Assembly: GCA_000421085.1 (NCBI GenBank)
Contig: ATWE01000015.1
Span: forward strand, 124,001-188,000
From: Ensifer sp. USDA 6670
GTDB taxonomy: Bacteria; Pseudomonadota; Alphaproteobacteria; Rhizobiales; Rhizobiaceae
Reading direction: 5' to 3'
Length of the DNA stretch: 64,000 bases
Positions 51,372-60,565 of this stretch are shown here, piece by piece (within the stretch, counting starts at the first letter, position 1; each line of letters begins with the position of its first letter). Both the position numbers and the translations under genes were made by a program. Below the pieces are notes generated by a model. The model saw only the letters and a list, made by a program, of their open reading frames with translations. It had not been told where the DNA came from and did no database searches.

Positions 51372-51662
51372 ATGAACGACCGCGACCCCCGACAGTTGCA
51401 GAAGACCTGGATAGTCCTTGTCCTGATGGTTCTCGCCGGCATGCTGCTCTCCCTCAAGCTCCAGGATCCCGCAGCTCCCCTGGTGTTCACGCTCGCCTTG
51501 CTGACGCTCGCCGTGTTGAAAGCCCGTCTCGTCGTGCTCGACTTTCTGGGCTTGCGTTCGGGACCGCAGGTCTTGCGGGTCGGCCTTATCGCCTGGCCGC
51601 TCTTCTTCACGCTTGCGGCTGCGGCAAAAGCGCTCATCGCGGCCGTGTCGCGCGTCGGTTGA
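51372..51662 (+). CDS. norF: NorF, cytochrome c oxidase subunit IV-like
   Basis: 96-aa protein with three hydrophobic helices (TWIVLVLMVLAGMLLSL, LVFTLALLTLAVLKARLVVLDFLGL, LFFTLAAAAKALIAAV). The LKARLVVLDFLGLR segment is typical of NorF/COX4-like small subunits next to norE. ATG 51372 is chosen; a TTG at 51363 overlapping the norE stop would add MST. Confidence 0.85.
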   Translation: MNDRDPRQLQKTWIVLVLMVLAGMLLSLKLQDPAAPLVFTLALLTLAVLKARLVVLDFLGLRSGPQVLRVGLIAWPLFFTLAAAAKALIAAVSRVG

Positions 51663-51681
51663 AGGGCTCTTCGTCACTTGT

Positions 51682-51695
51682 TTGCCGAAACGCAA
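51682..51695. promoter_or_regulatory. FNR/NnrR-type box upstream of norC
   Basis: TTGCCGAAACGCAA (TTG-N8-CAA), 130 bp before norC and directly after norF; suggests a second internal promoter for norCBQD. Confidence 0.7.
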
Positions 51696-51825
51696 AGAGC
51701 GCCGGCGCGCAGGCCCTAGAAGAGATGGCGTTTACCGGTGGGCGGGGGGATACCGCGGCCGACCGGCGGGAATTGCTCAAGCCGGCCCGCGCAATGCGGC
51801 CTGCGGGAATTGAAAGGACCACGGG

Positions 51826-52278
51826 ATGGCAGAACGCCTTACCAAGACAGGGGCACGCAACGTCTTCTACGGCGGCTCCATCTTCTTCTTCGCGATCTTT
51901 GTCGGCCTGACGGCCCACAGCCATTATTACATGAGGACCGAATCCACAGACGAGTCGACGCTGACGGACTCCGTCGCGCGCGGCAAGCACGTCTGGGAGA
52001 AGAACTCCTGTATCAACTGCCACACGCTGCTCGGCGAAGGCGCCTATTTCGCGCCGGAGCTCGGGAATGTGTGGAAGCGCTGGGGCGGAGAGTCCGACCC
52101 GGAAGGCGCGCGCGAGACGCTCAAATCCTGGATGGCGGCGCAGCCCTCCGGCGCCGAGGGGCGGCGGCAGATGCCGCAGTTCAATCTCACCGAGCAGGAA
52201 CTGAACGACCTTGCGGATTTCCTAGAATGGACGAGCCGCATCAAGACGCAGAACTGGCCTCCGAACGAGGCGGGCTGA
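51826..52278 (+). CDS. norC: Nitric oxide reductase cytochrome c subunit NorC
   Basis: 150-aa membrane-anchored monoheme cytochrome c that passes electrons to NorB. The N-terminal anchor is at about 14-31 (VFYGGSIFFFAIFVGLTA). The heme site is C62-x-x-C65-H66 in NSCINCHTLLGEGAYFAPEL, and the axial methionine lies in RRQMPQFNL. Translated 24 bp ahead of norB. Length matches other NorC proteins. Confidence 0.97.
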   Translation: MAERLTKTGARNVFYGGSIFFFAIFVGLTAHSHYYMRTESTDESTLTDSVARGKHVWEKNSCINCHTLLGEGAYFAPELGNVWKRWGGESDPEGARETLKSWMAAQPSGAEGRRQMPQFNLTEQELNDLADFLEWTSRIKTQNWPPNEAG

Positions 52279-52302
52279 GACGGCGGGACAAGGAGAAAAG
52301 AC

Positions 52303-53649
52303 ATGAAATATCAAACACAGAAGGTCGCGATGCTGTACTTCTACGGTGCGCTCGGCCTGTTTCTCGCCCAAGTCCTGTTCGGCGTGCTCGCCGGCACCAT
52401 CTACGTGCTGCCCAACACCCTCTCCGAACTGCTGCCCTTCAACATCGTTCGCATGGTGCATACCAACGCGCTGATCGTCTGGCTGCTGATGGGCTTCATG
52501 GGCGCCACCTATTACCTCTTGCCGGAAGAGGCCGAGACGGAACTCTACAGCCCGAAGATCGCCGTCGCCCAGTTCTGGATCTTCCTGGTGGCCGCGGCCG
52601 TTGCAGTCGTCGGGTATCTCCTCCACATCCACGAAGGCCGCGAATTTCTCGAGCAGCCCTTCGCGATCAAGGTCGGCATCGTCGTCGTGGCGCTGATGTT
52701 TCTCTTCAACATCACCCTGACGGTCCTGAAGGGCCGCAAGACCACGGTGACGAACATCCTGATCTTCGGCCTCTGGGGCGTCGCGATCTTCTTCCTCTTC
52801 GCCTTCTACAACCCGGTCAATCTCGCCCTGGACAAGATGTACTGGTGGTACGTCGTCCATCTGTGGGTCGAAGGCGTCTGGGAGCTGATCATGGCCTCGG
52901 TTCTGGCCTTCCTGATGATCAAGCTCAACGGCATCGACCGCGAGGTCGTCGAAAAGTGGCTCTATGTCATCGTCGGCCTGGCGCTCTTCTCCGGCATCCT
53001 CGGCACCGGCCACCACTACTACTGGATCGGCGCGCCCGGCTACTGGCAGTGGATCGGCTCGCTCTTCTCCACGCTCGAGGTCGCGCCCTTCTTCACCATG
53101 GTGGTCTTCACCTTCGTCATGACCTGGAAGGCCGGGCGCAAGCATCCGAACAAGGCCGCGCTCCTGTGGTCGATCGGCTGCTCGGTGATGGCCTTCTTCG
53201 GCGCCGGCGTCTGGGGCTTCCTCCACACACTGTCGTCGGTCAACTACTACACCCATGGCACCCAGGTCACCGCTGCGCACGGGCATCTCGCCTTCTTCGG
53301 CGCCTATGTGATGCTCAACCTCGCCGTGATGGCCTATGCCATTCCGGAGATCAAGGGACGGGCGCCCTATAACCAGTGGCTGTCGATCGCGAGCTTCTGG
53401 GCCATGTGCAGTGCCATGTCCGTCATGACTTTCGCGCTCACCTTCGCCGGTGTCGTTCAGGTCCACCTGCAGCGCGTCCTCGGCGAGAGCTTCATGGCCG
53501 TGCAGGAGCAACTCGCTCTCTTCTACTGGATCCGCCTCGGCTCGGGCGTCGTCGTACTTATCTCGGCGCTGATGTTCTTCTGGGCAATCCTTGTTCCCGG
53601 CAGGAGCGCCAGCCCGGCCCTCAACCGAGCCGTTCAACCGGCCGAATGA
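52303..53649 (+). CDS. norB: Nitric oxide reductase catalytic subunit NorB
   Basis: cNOR large subunit, 448 aa, twelve membrane helices, reducing NO to N2O. Metal ligands can be placed: low-spin heme b His53 (MVHTNALIVW) and His328; heme b3 His326 (AAHGHLAFFG); FeB His186 (VVHLWVEGVWE), His237 and His238 (GTGHHYYWIG). The Glu in WVEGVWE is the conserved acid near FeB. All are present, so the enzyme should be active. GGAGAAAAGAC precedes the ATG. Confidence 0.98.
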   Translation: MKYQTQKVAMLYFYGALGLFLAQVLFGVLAGTIYVLPNTLSELLPFNIVRMVHTNALIVWLLMGFMGATYYLLPEEAETELYSPKIAVAQFWIFLVAAAVAVVGYLLHIHEGREFLEQPFAIKVGIVVVALMFLFNITLTVLKGRKTTVTNILIFGLWGVAIFFLFAFYNPVNLALDKMYWWYVVHLWVEGVWELIMASVLAFLMIKLNGIDREVVEKWLYVIVGLALFSGILGTGHHYYWIGAPGYWQWIGSLFSTLEVAPFFTMVVFTFVMTWKAGRKHPNKAALLWSIGCSVMAFFGAGVWGFLHTLSSVNYYTHGTQVTAAHGHLAFFGAYVMLNLAVMAYAIPEIKGRAPYNQWLSIASFWAMCSAMSVMTFALTFAGVVQVHLQRVLGESFMAVQEQLALFYWIRLGSGVVVLISALMFFWAILVPGRSASPALNRAVQPAE

Positions 53650-53711
53650 CGCGAAGCGGCCGGCCCACGTGGCCGGCCGCCCCGCTCGAAGTTCGAACTC
53701 GGAGATTATTC

Positions 53712-54530
53712 ATGAACATCGCCCTCAAGACTCCGCTCAATCCGGACTCGGCCATCCCGGCCTATTCCCCTTCAGGCCGGGAATGCGAGCTCTTTGAAAG
53801 CGCCTGGACGCGCCAGCTTCCGCTTCTGCTGAAGGGACCGACCGGCTGCGGAAAGACGCGCTTCGTCGCCCATATGGCGGCGAAGCTCGGCCTCCCGCTG
53901 TCGACCGTCTCCTGCCACGACGATCTCGCCGCTGCAGATCTCACCGGCCGCTATCTCCTCAAGGGCGGCGACACGATCTGGGTAGACGGGCCGCTGACCC
54001 GCGCGGTGCGCGAGGGAGGCATCTGCTACCTCGACGAGATCGTCGAGGCCCGCAAGGATGTTGCCGTGGTGCTGCATCCGCTCACCGACGACCGGCGCAT
54101 CCTGCCGCTCGAACGCACCGGCGAGCTTCTGGAGGCGCCGCCCGGCTTCATGCTGGTGGTCTCCTACAATCCCGGCTACCAGAACCTGCTCAAGACCCTC
54201 AAGCCGAGCACACGCCAGCGCTTCGTCGCCATCGAGTTCGACTTCCTGCCGAGGGCGAGCGAGATTGCCGTCGTTTCCGAGGAGAGCGGGCTCGACGAGA
54301 ACCGGGTCGCGCCGCTTGTCGATCTCGCGCATCGGTTACGGAGTCTCAAGGGGCATGATCTCGAAGAGGGTGTCTCGACGCGCCTGCTCGTCTATTGCGC
54401 CAGCCTTGTCGACAACGGAGTTTCGGTGCGCGACGCCGTCCTGGCGACGATGATCGAACCGCTCACCGACGAGCCGGACGTCAAGGCCGCGCTGATCGAG
54501 ATCGCGGACGCGGTCGTCCGCCAGGGATAA
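53712..54530 (+). CDS. norQ: NorQ, MoxR-family AAA+ activator of Nor
   Basis: 272-aa AAA+ ATPase of the CbbQ/NorQ group, which inserts FeB into NorB with NorD. Walker A is GPTGCGKT at 42-49; Walker B GGICYLDEIVEARKD near 109; RRILPLERTGE and VVSYNPGYQ are typical. ATG 53712 follows GGAGATTATTC. norD begins 4 bp after the stop. Confidence 0.96.
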   Translation: MNIALKTPLNPDSAIPAYSPSGRECELFESAWTRQLPLLLKGPTGCGKTRFVAHMAAKLGLPLSTVSCHDDLAAADLTGRYLLKGGDTIWVDGPLTRAVREGGICYLDEIVEARKDVAVVLHPLTDDRRILPLERTGELLEAPPGFMLVVSYNPGYQNLLKTLKPSTRQRFVAIEFDFLPRASEIAVVSEESGLDENRVAPLVDLAHRLRSLKGHDLEEGVSTRLLVYCASLVDNGVSVRDAVLATMIEPLTDEPDVKAALIEIADAVVRQG

Positions 54531-54534
54531 GAAA

Positions 54535-56430
54535 ATGCTGGACTTCCTCGAACTCGAAGAAACGGTTGGGCGCGCCTGGCACCGCTTGATCGGCAATACG
54601 CGTACCTGGCCGCGCTTTCCGGACGAGGCGGTCCGGCTCGACGACGTCCAAGCCGTGCTCGCCGTGTACTTCCGCGGTCTTGGCGGCGAGCGGGCGGTAC
54701 AGATCGCGCCCGCCCGCGGCCGGACCTCCGCGCACCGGCTGCGCTTGCGCCAGCGCATGGGCCTTGGCGAGGAGAAGCTCGTCCAGCCGGCGCGCGACCA
54801 TGCGACGCTGATGCTGCCGGGAGAGGTCGATCTCTTTCCCCTGCGGCGTCTCAACCGCGACCTGTATTTCTGGCTTGCTGCGATGATGGCTGTCATGCCG
54901 CTTAAGCCCGTCCGCGCCGCCGACCCGCTATCGCGCGATCTGGCACTCCTTTCACGTGCCGGTGAGACGGTAACGTCGGTGCTCGCCACCTATCCCGCAA
55001 TGCGCCAACGCTATCGTCGTCTCTGCAGGGCGGTGCTCAAGGTTCGGCAGCGGCGCTCGCTTCCTTCGGTCGAGCAGCACGTCGAGAACAGGATCCTCTA
55101 CATGCTGAGAGACGGCGCCGGCCTGAACGACGACGTGGCGCCGGCAATCTTTCCCAGGCATGCGCCACCTGGTTACCTGCCGATGCTCCCGGTGCCACTC
55201 TGGCCCGACGCGCTCCTGCGTGAAGAGACGGAGCGGCGAAACGGCGAAGACGAGCCCGCTCGCGGTGGCGACAGAGCGGAAGGGTCGGAGACGACGCGCC
55301 ATGTGGCGACACGCGAGGCACAGCGTCAGTCCGAGCGGAGCCCGTTCATCCTCAACCGCTTCGAAAAGATCCTCGCCATGGCCGAAATGGTCAATGTCGA
55401 CCGTCCGGCGGACGACAGCGATGACCACGACGCAAGCGCCGCCGACGAGCTCGACGACATGACCCTCGGCGAACGCAAGGGACGCCCGGCCGCGCGTTTT
55501 CGCTTCGACCTCGACCTCCCGCCGGAAGCGCTGGACCGCACGCCGCTCATGGCGGAACTCACCTATCCCGAATGGGACTATCGCAGCGGCGGCTACCTCA
55601 AGGACCATTGCCGGGTGCTTGCCGCGCCCGCCTCCGCAGAAGGCCTGCCGGGAGAAGCGGATTCGACGACGAAAAGCCTGATTCGGCGGGTGCGCCGTCA
55701 GTTCGAGGTGCTGCGGCCGCATCACGAGATGCTGCGGGCACAGATCGACGGGGCCGATCTCGATCTCGACGCGGTTGTACGGGCCCGCACCGATCTCAGG
55801 GCCGGGGGGCAGGGCAGCGACCGCATCCACATGATGAGCCGTCCCCAAGCGCACGACCTTGCGGTGACGATCCTCGTGGACGTGTCGCTTTCCACCGACG
55901 CCTGGTTCGACGATCTTCGCGTCCTCGATGTCGAGAAGCAAGCTCTTCAGGTGCTGGCGCATGGGCTTTCCGCCTGTGGCGACGCCCATGAAATCCTCAC
56001 CTTCACGTCCCGGCGGCGGGATTGGGTACGGATCGAAACCGTGAAGGCTTTCGACGAGGCGATGAGCGCGACGGTCGAGGCGCGCATTGCGGCGCTGAAA
56101 CCCGGCTACTACACCCGCATGGGCGCGGCCATCCGCCACGCTGCAGCGCGTCTTGCCGAACGACCGAACCGTCGCAAGCTCCTCATCGTGCTGACCGACG
56201 GCAAACCGAACGACGTCGACCACTACGAGGGGCGTTTCGCGCTCGAGGACAGCCGCCGCGCCGTCGGCGAAGCGCGCCGCTCGGGCAATAGCGTCTTCGG
56301 GGTGACAGTGGATCGCGAGGCGAGATCCTACCTGCCGGTCATATTCGGTCAGAACGGCTACGCCGTCGTCAGCCACATCGGCAGGCTGCCTGCAGCCCTG
56401 CCGGCGATCTATCGCGGCCTTGTAAGATAG
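54535..56430 (+). CDS. norD: NorD, VWA-domain activator of nitric oxide reductase
   Basis: 631-aa partner of NorQ. A C-terminal von Willebrand A domain carries the MIDAS D-x-S-x-S as DVSLST near 449, followed by the GDAHEILTFTSRRRDWVRIETVK and LIVLTDGKPNDVDHYEG (MIDAS Asp) segments. The N-terminal 400 residues form the helical NorD domain. Ends convergently with hemN. Confidence 0.95.
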   Translation: MLDFLELEETVGRAWHRLIGNTRTWPRFPDEAVRLDDVQAVLAVYFRGLGGERAVQIAPARGRTSAHRLRLRQRMGLGEEKLVQPARDHATLMLPGEVDLFPLRRLNRDLYFWLAAMMAVMPLKPVRAADPLSRDLALLSRAGETVTSVLATYPAMRQRYRRLCRAVLKVRQRRSLPSVEQHVENRILYMLRDGAGLNDDVAPAIFPRHAPPGYLPMLPVPLWPDALLREETERRNGEDEPARGGDRAEGSETTRHVATREAQRQSERSPFILNRFEKILAMAEMVNVDRPADDSDDHDASAADELDDMTLGERKGRPAARFRFDLDLPPEALDRTPLMAELTYPEWDYRSGGYLKDHCRVLAAPASAEGLPGEADSTTKSLIRRVRRQFEVLRPHHEMLRAQIDGADLDLDAVVRARTDLRAGGQGSDRIHMMSRPQAHDLAVTILVDVSLSTDAWFDDLRVLDVEKQALQVLAHGLSACGDAHEILTFTSRRRDWVRIETVKAFDEAMSATVEARIAALKPGYYTRMGAAIRHAAARLAERPNRRKLLIVLTDGKPNDVDHYEGRFALEDSRRAVGEARRSGNSVFGVTVDREARSYLPVIFGQNGYAVVSHIGRLPAALPAIYRGLVR

Positions 56431-56453
56431 GCGGGGGCAGGCCGCGAGACGGA

Positions 56454-56483
56454 AGGCCCGGCATGCGCGTACATGCCGGGCCT
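56454..56483. terminator. Palindrome between convergent norD and hemN
   Basis: A perfect 12-bp inverted repeat AGGCCCGGCATG / CATGCCGGGCCT, loop CGCGTA. T-rich tails are weak (CCCTGTCC), so termination may be inefficient. Confidence 0.55.
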
Positions 56484-56509
56484 CCCTGTCCTCAGCTTTG
56501 AGGCGGCCT

Positions 56510-57862
56510 TCACGCCGCCTTGCTATGCGTCCGTCCCGATTGATCGATATAGGCGTCGAAGGCTGCAGCGGCGGCACGGATAAGGAAGCGTCCCCCTTCG
56601 CGCAGCCGTATGACGCCGTCGGCGATATCAAGGATGCCGTCACTTTGCAGCATTGCGAGCCTGGTATTGCCGCGGAGCAGCATCTCCGGATCGAAGCCGT
56701 GCGCGGTGGCAAGAGCGGGAACATCGACCCCGAAGTCGCACATCAGCCGCTCGATGATGCTTGCCCGCAACCTATCCTCCGGCGTCATCCGGTAGCCTTT
56801 CACCGTTGCAAGCCGACCCGAGGCTATGTGTTGCGCGTACAGGCCCGGCGGCACCTCGTTCTGCACATAGCCGTGGTCCGTCCGCCCGATCGCCGAGGCA
56901 CCGAAGCCGATGAGAGTTTCGCAGGCATCGGTCGTGTAGCCCTGGAAATTTCGGTGCAATCGACCGCTCGCCTGCGCGATCGCCAGGCTGTCGTCCGGGA
57001 GGGCGAAATGATCGAGTCCGATGCGGCGGTAGCCGGCGGCGGCGAGTGTCGCCGCTATGGCCTCGGCCTGGGCGACACGGCCCTCCGCATCAGCAAGCGC
57101 CTGCTCGTCGATCAGCTTCTGGTGCTTCTTGAACGAGGGGATGTGGGCGTATCCGAAGACTGCGAAGCGCTCGGGTCCCATCCGGATCGCCGCCTCGGCG
57201 GTCGCGATGCAGGATTCGACAGTCTGGTGCGGCAGGCCGTAGATGAGATCGAAATTGATGCTGTCGACGCCGGACTGACGCAGGCGCGAAACGGCCTCCA
57301 TCGTCTGCTCCTCGCTCTGGATCCGGTTGATCGCCTTCTGCACCACCGGATCGAAGCTCTGCACCCCGAGGCTCGCCCTACGGACACCGGCTTCGCCGAG
57401 GGCCGTCGCCATTTCGGGCTCGAGCGTTCGCGGGTCGATTTCCACAGCGATTTCAGCGGTGCTCGAGAACTCGAAATGCTCGCGCAGCAGTGTTATCAGC
57501 GCACGAAATTCCTCCGGCTGCACGATAGTCGGCGTGCCCCCGCCGAAATGCACGTGGCCGATGGTGAGCGGCGCACACGTGCTTGCCGAGACTAGACGGA
57601 CCTCCTCTCGAAGCATGTCGAGGTAGTCGAGGATAGGCTGATCGCGCTGCGTGATCGTCGTATGGCAGCCGCAATACCAGCACATCGATCGACAGAAGGG
57701 GATGTGCAGGTAGAGCGACATCGGCTTTCCCGGCGCGATGGCTGCGAGCCAGTCGCCATAGGTACCGGCGTCGACGGCGGGCGAAAAACGGGGCGCCGTC
57801 GGGTAGCTCGTGTAACGGGGCAGGCGTGCCTCGCCATATTTTGCGACAAGAGCCGGTTGCAT
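56510..57862 (-). CDS. hemN: Oxygen-independent coproporphyrinogen III oxidase HemN
   Basis: Radical SAM enzyme of anaerobic haem synthesis, 450 aa. The 4Fe-4S/SAM motif CRSMCWYCGC gives C57, C61, C64 and C66 (C-x3-C-x2-C-x-C, as in true HemN). GGGTPT and YGLPHQT are present. ATG 57862 follows AGAAGGACTCTCC. An FNR-type box lies 70 bp upstream. Denitrification enzymes NorC/NorB need haem, which explains its place. Confidence 0.95.
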   Translation of the reverse strand: MQPALVAKYGEARLPRYTSYPTAPRFSPAVDAGTYGDWLAAIAPGKPMSLYLHIPFCRSMCWYCGCHTTITQRDQPILDYLDMLREEVRLVSASTCAPLTIGHVHFGGGTPTIVQPEEFRALITLLREHFEFSSTAEIAVEIDPRTLEPEMATALGEAGVRRASLGVQSFDPVVQKAINRIQSEEQTMEAVSRLRQSGVDSINFDLIYGLPHQTVESCIATAEAAIRMGPERFAVFGYAHIPSFKKHQKLIDEQALADAEGRVAQAEAIAATLAAAGYRRIGLDHFALPDDSLAIAQASGRLHRNFQGYTTDACETLIGFGASAIGRTDHGYVQNEVPPGLYAQHIASGRLATVKGYRMTPEDRLRASIIERLMCDFGVDVPALATAHGFDPEMLLRGNTRLAMLQSDGILDIADGVIRLREGGRFLIRAAAAAFDAYIDQSGRTHSKAA

Positions 57863-57931
57863 GGAGAGTCCTTCTGGTGAGAGTGGAACCTTGATCGGGT
57901 GCCATTCTAGCGAAGGACCGGGGCTGCCTCT

Positions 57932-57945
57932 TTGAGCAATGTCAA
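57932..57945. promoter_or_regulatory. FNR/NnrR-type box upstream of hemN
   Basis: TTGAGCAATGTCAA is a near-perfect dyad (TTGA-N6-TCAA), the most FNR-like of the set, 70 bp before the hemN start. Confidence 0.8.
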
Positions 57946-58032
57946 AGGATGTCGACTGCATCTTAGGAAGCCGCAACCAGCGCGGCAGCGAGTGTCGTCA
58001 TCACCCAGGCGGCGACCATACCAGCCGTAGGG

Positions 58033-58344
58033 TCAGCGGAGCCAACCGTGTCTGCCGGCCATCATATCCGGGTTCCAGGCCGGCACGTAGGTCAGCCGGA
58101 CTTCTGCATACTCAACACCCGGCACATACCAGACGCAGTTGCGCACTGCCTCCTTCAGATATTCGCTGGCCGGACAGCCCTTCGTTGTCGTGGTCATCGT
58201 CACATGGGCGATGCCGCCATCCTCGACGGATACATCGTAGATAAGCCCGAGATCGACTATATTGCGGCCAAGCTCAGGGTCGATGATCGTGCGCAGTGCA
58301 TCGCGGATTGAATCGCAGATAGTCGCGTTCTCCGGTTCGCTCAT
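58033..58344 (-). CDS. MIP18/PaaD-type metal-sulfur cluster protein (DUF59)
   Basis: 103 aa. DPELGRNIVDLGLIYDV at 22-38 and the cysteine C57 in TTTTKGCPASEYLKEAV are hallmarks of MIP18 proteins that help assemble Fe-S clusters. ATG 58344 follows AAGGGCTGAAGCC. It is 4 bp behind the DUF2249 gene in a four-gene operon (DUF2249, 12-TM, DUF2249x2, MIP18) running towards hemN. The target metallocentre is unknown. Confidence 0.88.
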   Translation of the reverse strand: MSEPENATICDSIRDALRTIIDPELGRNIVDLGLIYDVSVEDGGIAHVTMTTTTKGCPASEYLKEAVRNCVWYVPGVEYAEVRLTYVPAWNPDMMAGRHGWLR

Positions 58345-58348
58345 GGCT

Positions 58349-58879
58349 TCAGCCCTTATCACCGACGCGGACAAAGATGCGGAAGGTGGTTCGTGTTTCG
58401 TCGAAATTGCCCGCCCACTGGTGACCGCGCTTGGAGAGCTCCGGGAAGAGGAAGATCGGTTCGCGGGAAAGTAGCGCGAACAGCACCTCGCCCGGCCGCA
58501 GCCGCTCGGCAGCCGCGAGAATGCGGACCATGGGTTCCGGGGGTTCGAGCTCGGTCAGGTCGAGGTTTTCGACGGGATCGGGCCAGGAGTCCGGATCGTC
58601 GGCATCTGCAGAGACCTCGACGGGGGCTCCCGCCGCCCTCGGCGTGAACAAGACCTCCCAGTCGCCGCCTTGTATCTCCTGTGCCTCGTGGCTGAAGCCG
58701 CGGCCCTCCATCACTTTGAACAGCGGCTGCGGACGAAAGGGAGCAAAGAGCCGCAACGCTTGGCCCGTTCTCAACCCGTTCACCGCCTCCATGATCGCCT
58801 GGAACGGCTCGCCGCCGCTCCTCAATATAGGTCGGACGTCGAATTCTCTTGGTGCTGGGTTCTGGGTCTCGATAGTCAT
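58349..58879 (-). CDS. Double DUF2249-domain protein
   Basis: 176 aa containing two DUF2249 domains, at about 13-80 (FDVRPILRSGGEPFQAIMEAV) and 107-172 (LDLTELEPPEPMVRILAAAERL). The H-D-P-R-P metal-like motif of single-domain relatives is lost in both (APFRPQPL; LSREPIFL). Family members are widespread in denitrifiers; proposed link to NO or haem-copper handling is unproven. Three bases separate it from the 12-TM gene. Confidence 0.82.
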   Translation of the reverse strand: MTIETQNPAPREFDVRPILRSGGEPFQAIMEAVNGLRTGQALRLFAPFRPQPLFKVMEGRGFSHEAQEIQGGDWEVLFTPRAAGAPVEVSADADDPDSWPDPVENLDLTELEPPEPMVRILAAAERLRPGEVLFALLSREPIFLFPELSKRGHQWAGNFDETRTTFRIFVRVGDKG

Positions 58880-58882
58880 CGA

Positions 58883-60241
58883 TTACTCCTGTGGTCGAGA
58901 GATCGGGAGGAAGAGATGCGGCCTCAGCGCGCCCGCGGGAAGGCGCAGCGGCGCCGCGACGGAGGAAAGCAGACGGGCGCGGACGAGTTCCACCATCAGG
59001 CCGATCGTCGCGCAGAGTTGCGCTAGCGCGGCGACGCGGAAAGCCGCCGGACTTTCGGCAAAAAGCGAAAGCGTTGCCGCAATCACGGCCAAGTAGTAGA
59101 CCAAAAACCAGAGACTTGCGCGCTTCTCCTCGACCAAGTCCTGAACACGCGGCACTGCGGCCCGCCCGAGAACGGGGCCATAGCATTCGAGCCATGTCAA
59201 AAACGGAACGATCTTGTAGAGCTGCGCGAGGCCGAGGCCGGTCAACCAGCCAAAGACGAAGAGGTAGACGAGCGCCGCGGCGCCTTCGCCTGCCGCAGCC
59301 CGTGTGGTTGGCACGGCGAACATGACCACGGAAGCGAAAAGAAAAGCAAAGGCCGCATAGCTCGCGCGGATGTTGAGTTCCACGGTTTTGCGGCGGCGCT
59401 CGCGAAGCAGGCGCAAGACGTCGGCCGAGTAGAGAACGGTGGCAAAGAAGGCGAGAAAAACCGCGGTGCTCCTCGCCCCTTCGACGCCTTCGCTATTCAC
59501 TGCAATCGAGACGATGCTGGCCACGACGATCGCCAGGGCAGCGGCGCCCGTCCACCAGACGGCCCTGCCTGTGGCCCGCGTGTCATCCGGCGCAAGCATG
59601 AACATCGGCAGCAGCCGGTAGCTGACGCCGATCGCGGTGAAGGTCAGCCAGCCTGCAAGGCCAAGCGCCGCGTGAAGCGGCACTCCCTTGAGGAGAAGCG
59701 CGATCGCCGCAGCGCTCGTGACGGCGCCAGTTAAGACGAGCGTGAAGGCGCCGCCGGCAAGAACCGCGACGATCAGCGCGCCGAGACCCACAGCGACGAA
59801 GCGAGCGGGAAGCGGCAGCGGTCGCGCCGAAAGGAGCGTCGCCGCGAGCATGATGATGACGAGACCGAAGCCAATCGCCAGTAGGAGCGCGCCGGACGGC
59901 AACATGGCTGGCGATACCCCTTTCGCGCCGCCAAGTGCAGCAAAGCCGCCGAGGAGAAGAAGAAGTCCGGGAATAAGGAGCATCAGAGCGGGGAGAGCCA
60001 GCCGCCTCCCGCGAAGCGGCGCCGCAACCAGCACCGGCACGAACTGGAGCAGAGCCCCCGTCATCAGCAGGCCCAGCCAGCCGATGACGACGACGTGCAC
60101 AAGCGCCAAAGTCGCGGGTGCTTCGACGGCGGCGAACGGATGGCCATAGCCCGCTGCCATCACGCCCTGTCCGACCATCAGAAAGAGGCAGGCAGCGGCG
60201 AAATAGGACATCGTCCATGGGGAAAGCGTGGCTGCTGGCAT
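58883..60241 (-). CDS. Polytopic membrane protein of the denitrification cluster
   Basis: 452 aa with about twelve hydrophobic helices. His residues lie at helix ends (LALVHVVVIGWLGLLM; LHAALGLAGWLTFTAIGVSY), which is reminiscent of NnrS and heme-copper oxidase subunit I. No canonical NnrS signature (WHAHEM) is seen, so I do not call it nnrS. It lies between two DUF2249 genes. Probably a haem or copper membrane protein; unproved. Confidence 0.75.
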   Translation of the reverse strand: MPAATLSPWTMSYFAAACLFLMVGQGVMAAGYGHPFAAVEAPATLALVHVVVIGWLGLLMTGALLQFVPVLVAAPLRGRRLALPALMLLIPGLLLLLGGFAALGGAKGVSPAMLPSGALLLAIGFGLVIIMLAATLLSARPLPLPARFVAVGLGALIVAVLAGGAFTLVLTGAVTSAAAIALLLKGVPLHAALGLAGWLTFTAIGVSYRLLPMFMLAPDDTRATGRAVWWTGAAALAIVVASIVSIAVNSEGVEGARSTAVFLAFFATVLYSADVLRLLRERRRKTVELNIRASYAAFAFLFASVVMFAVPTTRAAAGEGAAALVYLFVFGWLTGLGLAQLYKIVPFLTWLECYGPVLGRAAVPRVQDLVEEKRASLWFLVYYLAVIAATLSLFAESPAAFRVAALAQLCATIGLMVELVRARLLSSVAAPLRLPAGALRPHLFLPISRPQE

Positions 60242-60283
60242 TTAAATCACCATGCTCGGTACTTGATTACCAGCGGGGCCGGA

Positions 60284-60565
60284 TCAATGATCCGAGCCGC
60301 AGCAGCATTCGCAGCCGGAGCCATTTTCAAGACGGGCGATCTCGACGCGCCAGACTGCCGGCCCTTCTTCCAGATAATCCCAGCCGAATTCGCCTGGGAA
60401 ATTCGTTTCCAACTGGTAGTGGAGCGGCCGCGGATCGTGGTCGCTGGTGATCAACATAGAGCTGCCGGCCGGAAGCGTTTCGAGCATTCCGAAGATGCGC
60501 GGATGACGCTCGCGAGGCGGAACGGTGCGGACGTCGATGGATGGTTTCGCTGGTGTTTGCGTCAT
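60284..60565 (-). CDS. Single DUF2249-domain protein with a CECCC tail
   Basis: 93 aa. The DUF2249 core has MLETLPAGSSMLITSDHDPRPLHYQLE with the intact H43-D-P-R-P motif. The C-terminus carries four cysteines, C85, C87, C88 and C89, in GCECCCGSDH, which looks like a metal- or persulfide-binding tail. First gene of the four-gene operon; an FNR-type box starts 106 bp upstream. Confidence 0.85.
   Translation of the reverse strand: MTQTPAKPSIDVRTVPPRERHPRIFGMLETLPAGSSMLITSDHDPRPLHYQLETNFPGEFGWDYLEEGPAVWRVEIARLENGSGCECCCGSDH

Noticed and set aside
52222..53637. 471-codon frame antisense to norB
   Set aside because: Highly acidic low-complexity product mirrored from norB; no start signal.
54952..56724. 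590-codon frame antisense to norD
   Set aside because: Shadow of norD and the hemN end; Arg-rich and without motifs.
57963..58019. 18-codon hydrophobic frame (minus strand) between hemN and the MIP18 gene
   Set aside because: No Shine-Dalgarno and too short to separate from chance; left out of the features.
58883..60241. Calling this 12-TM protein a second nnrS
   Set aside because: The NnrS signature around W-H-A-H-E-M is absent; only general helix and His features are shared.
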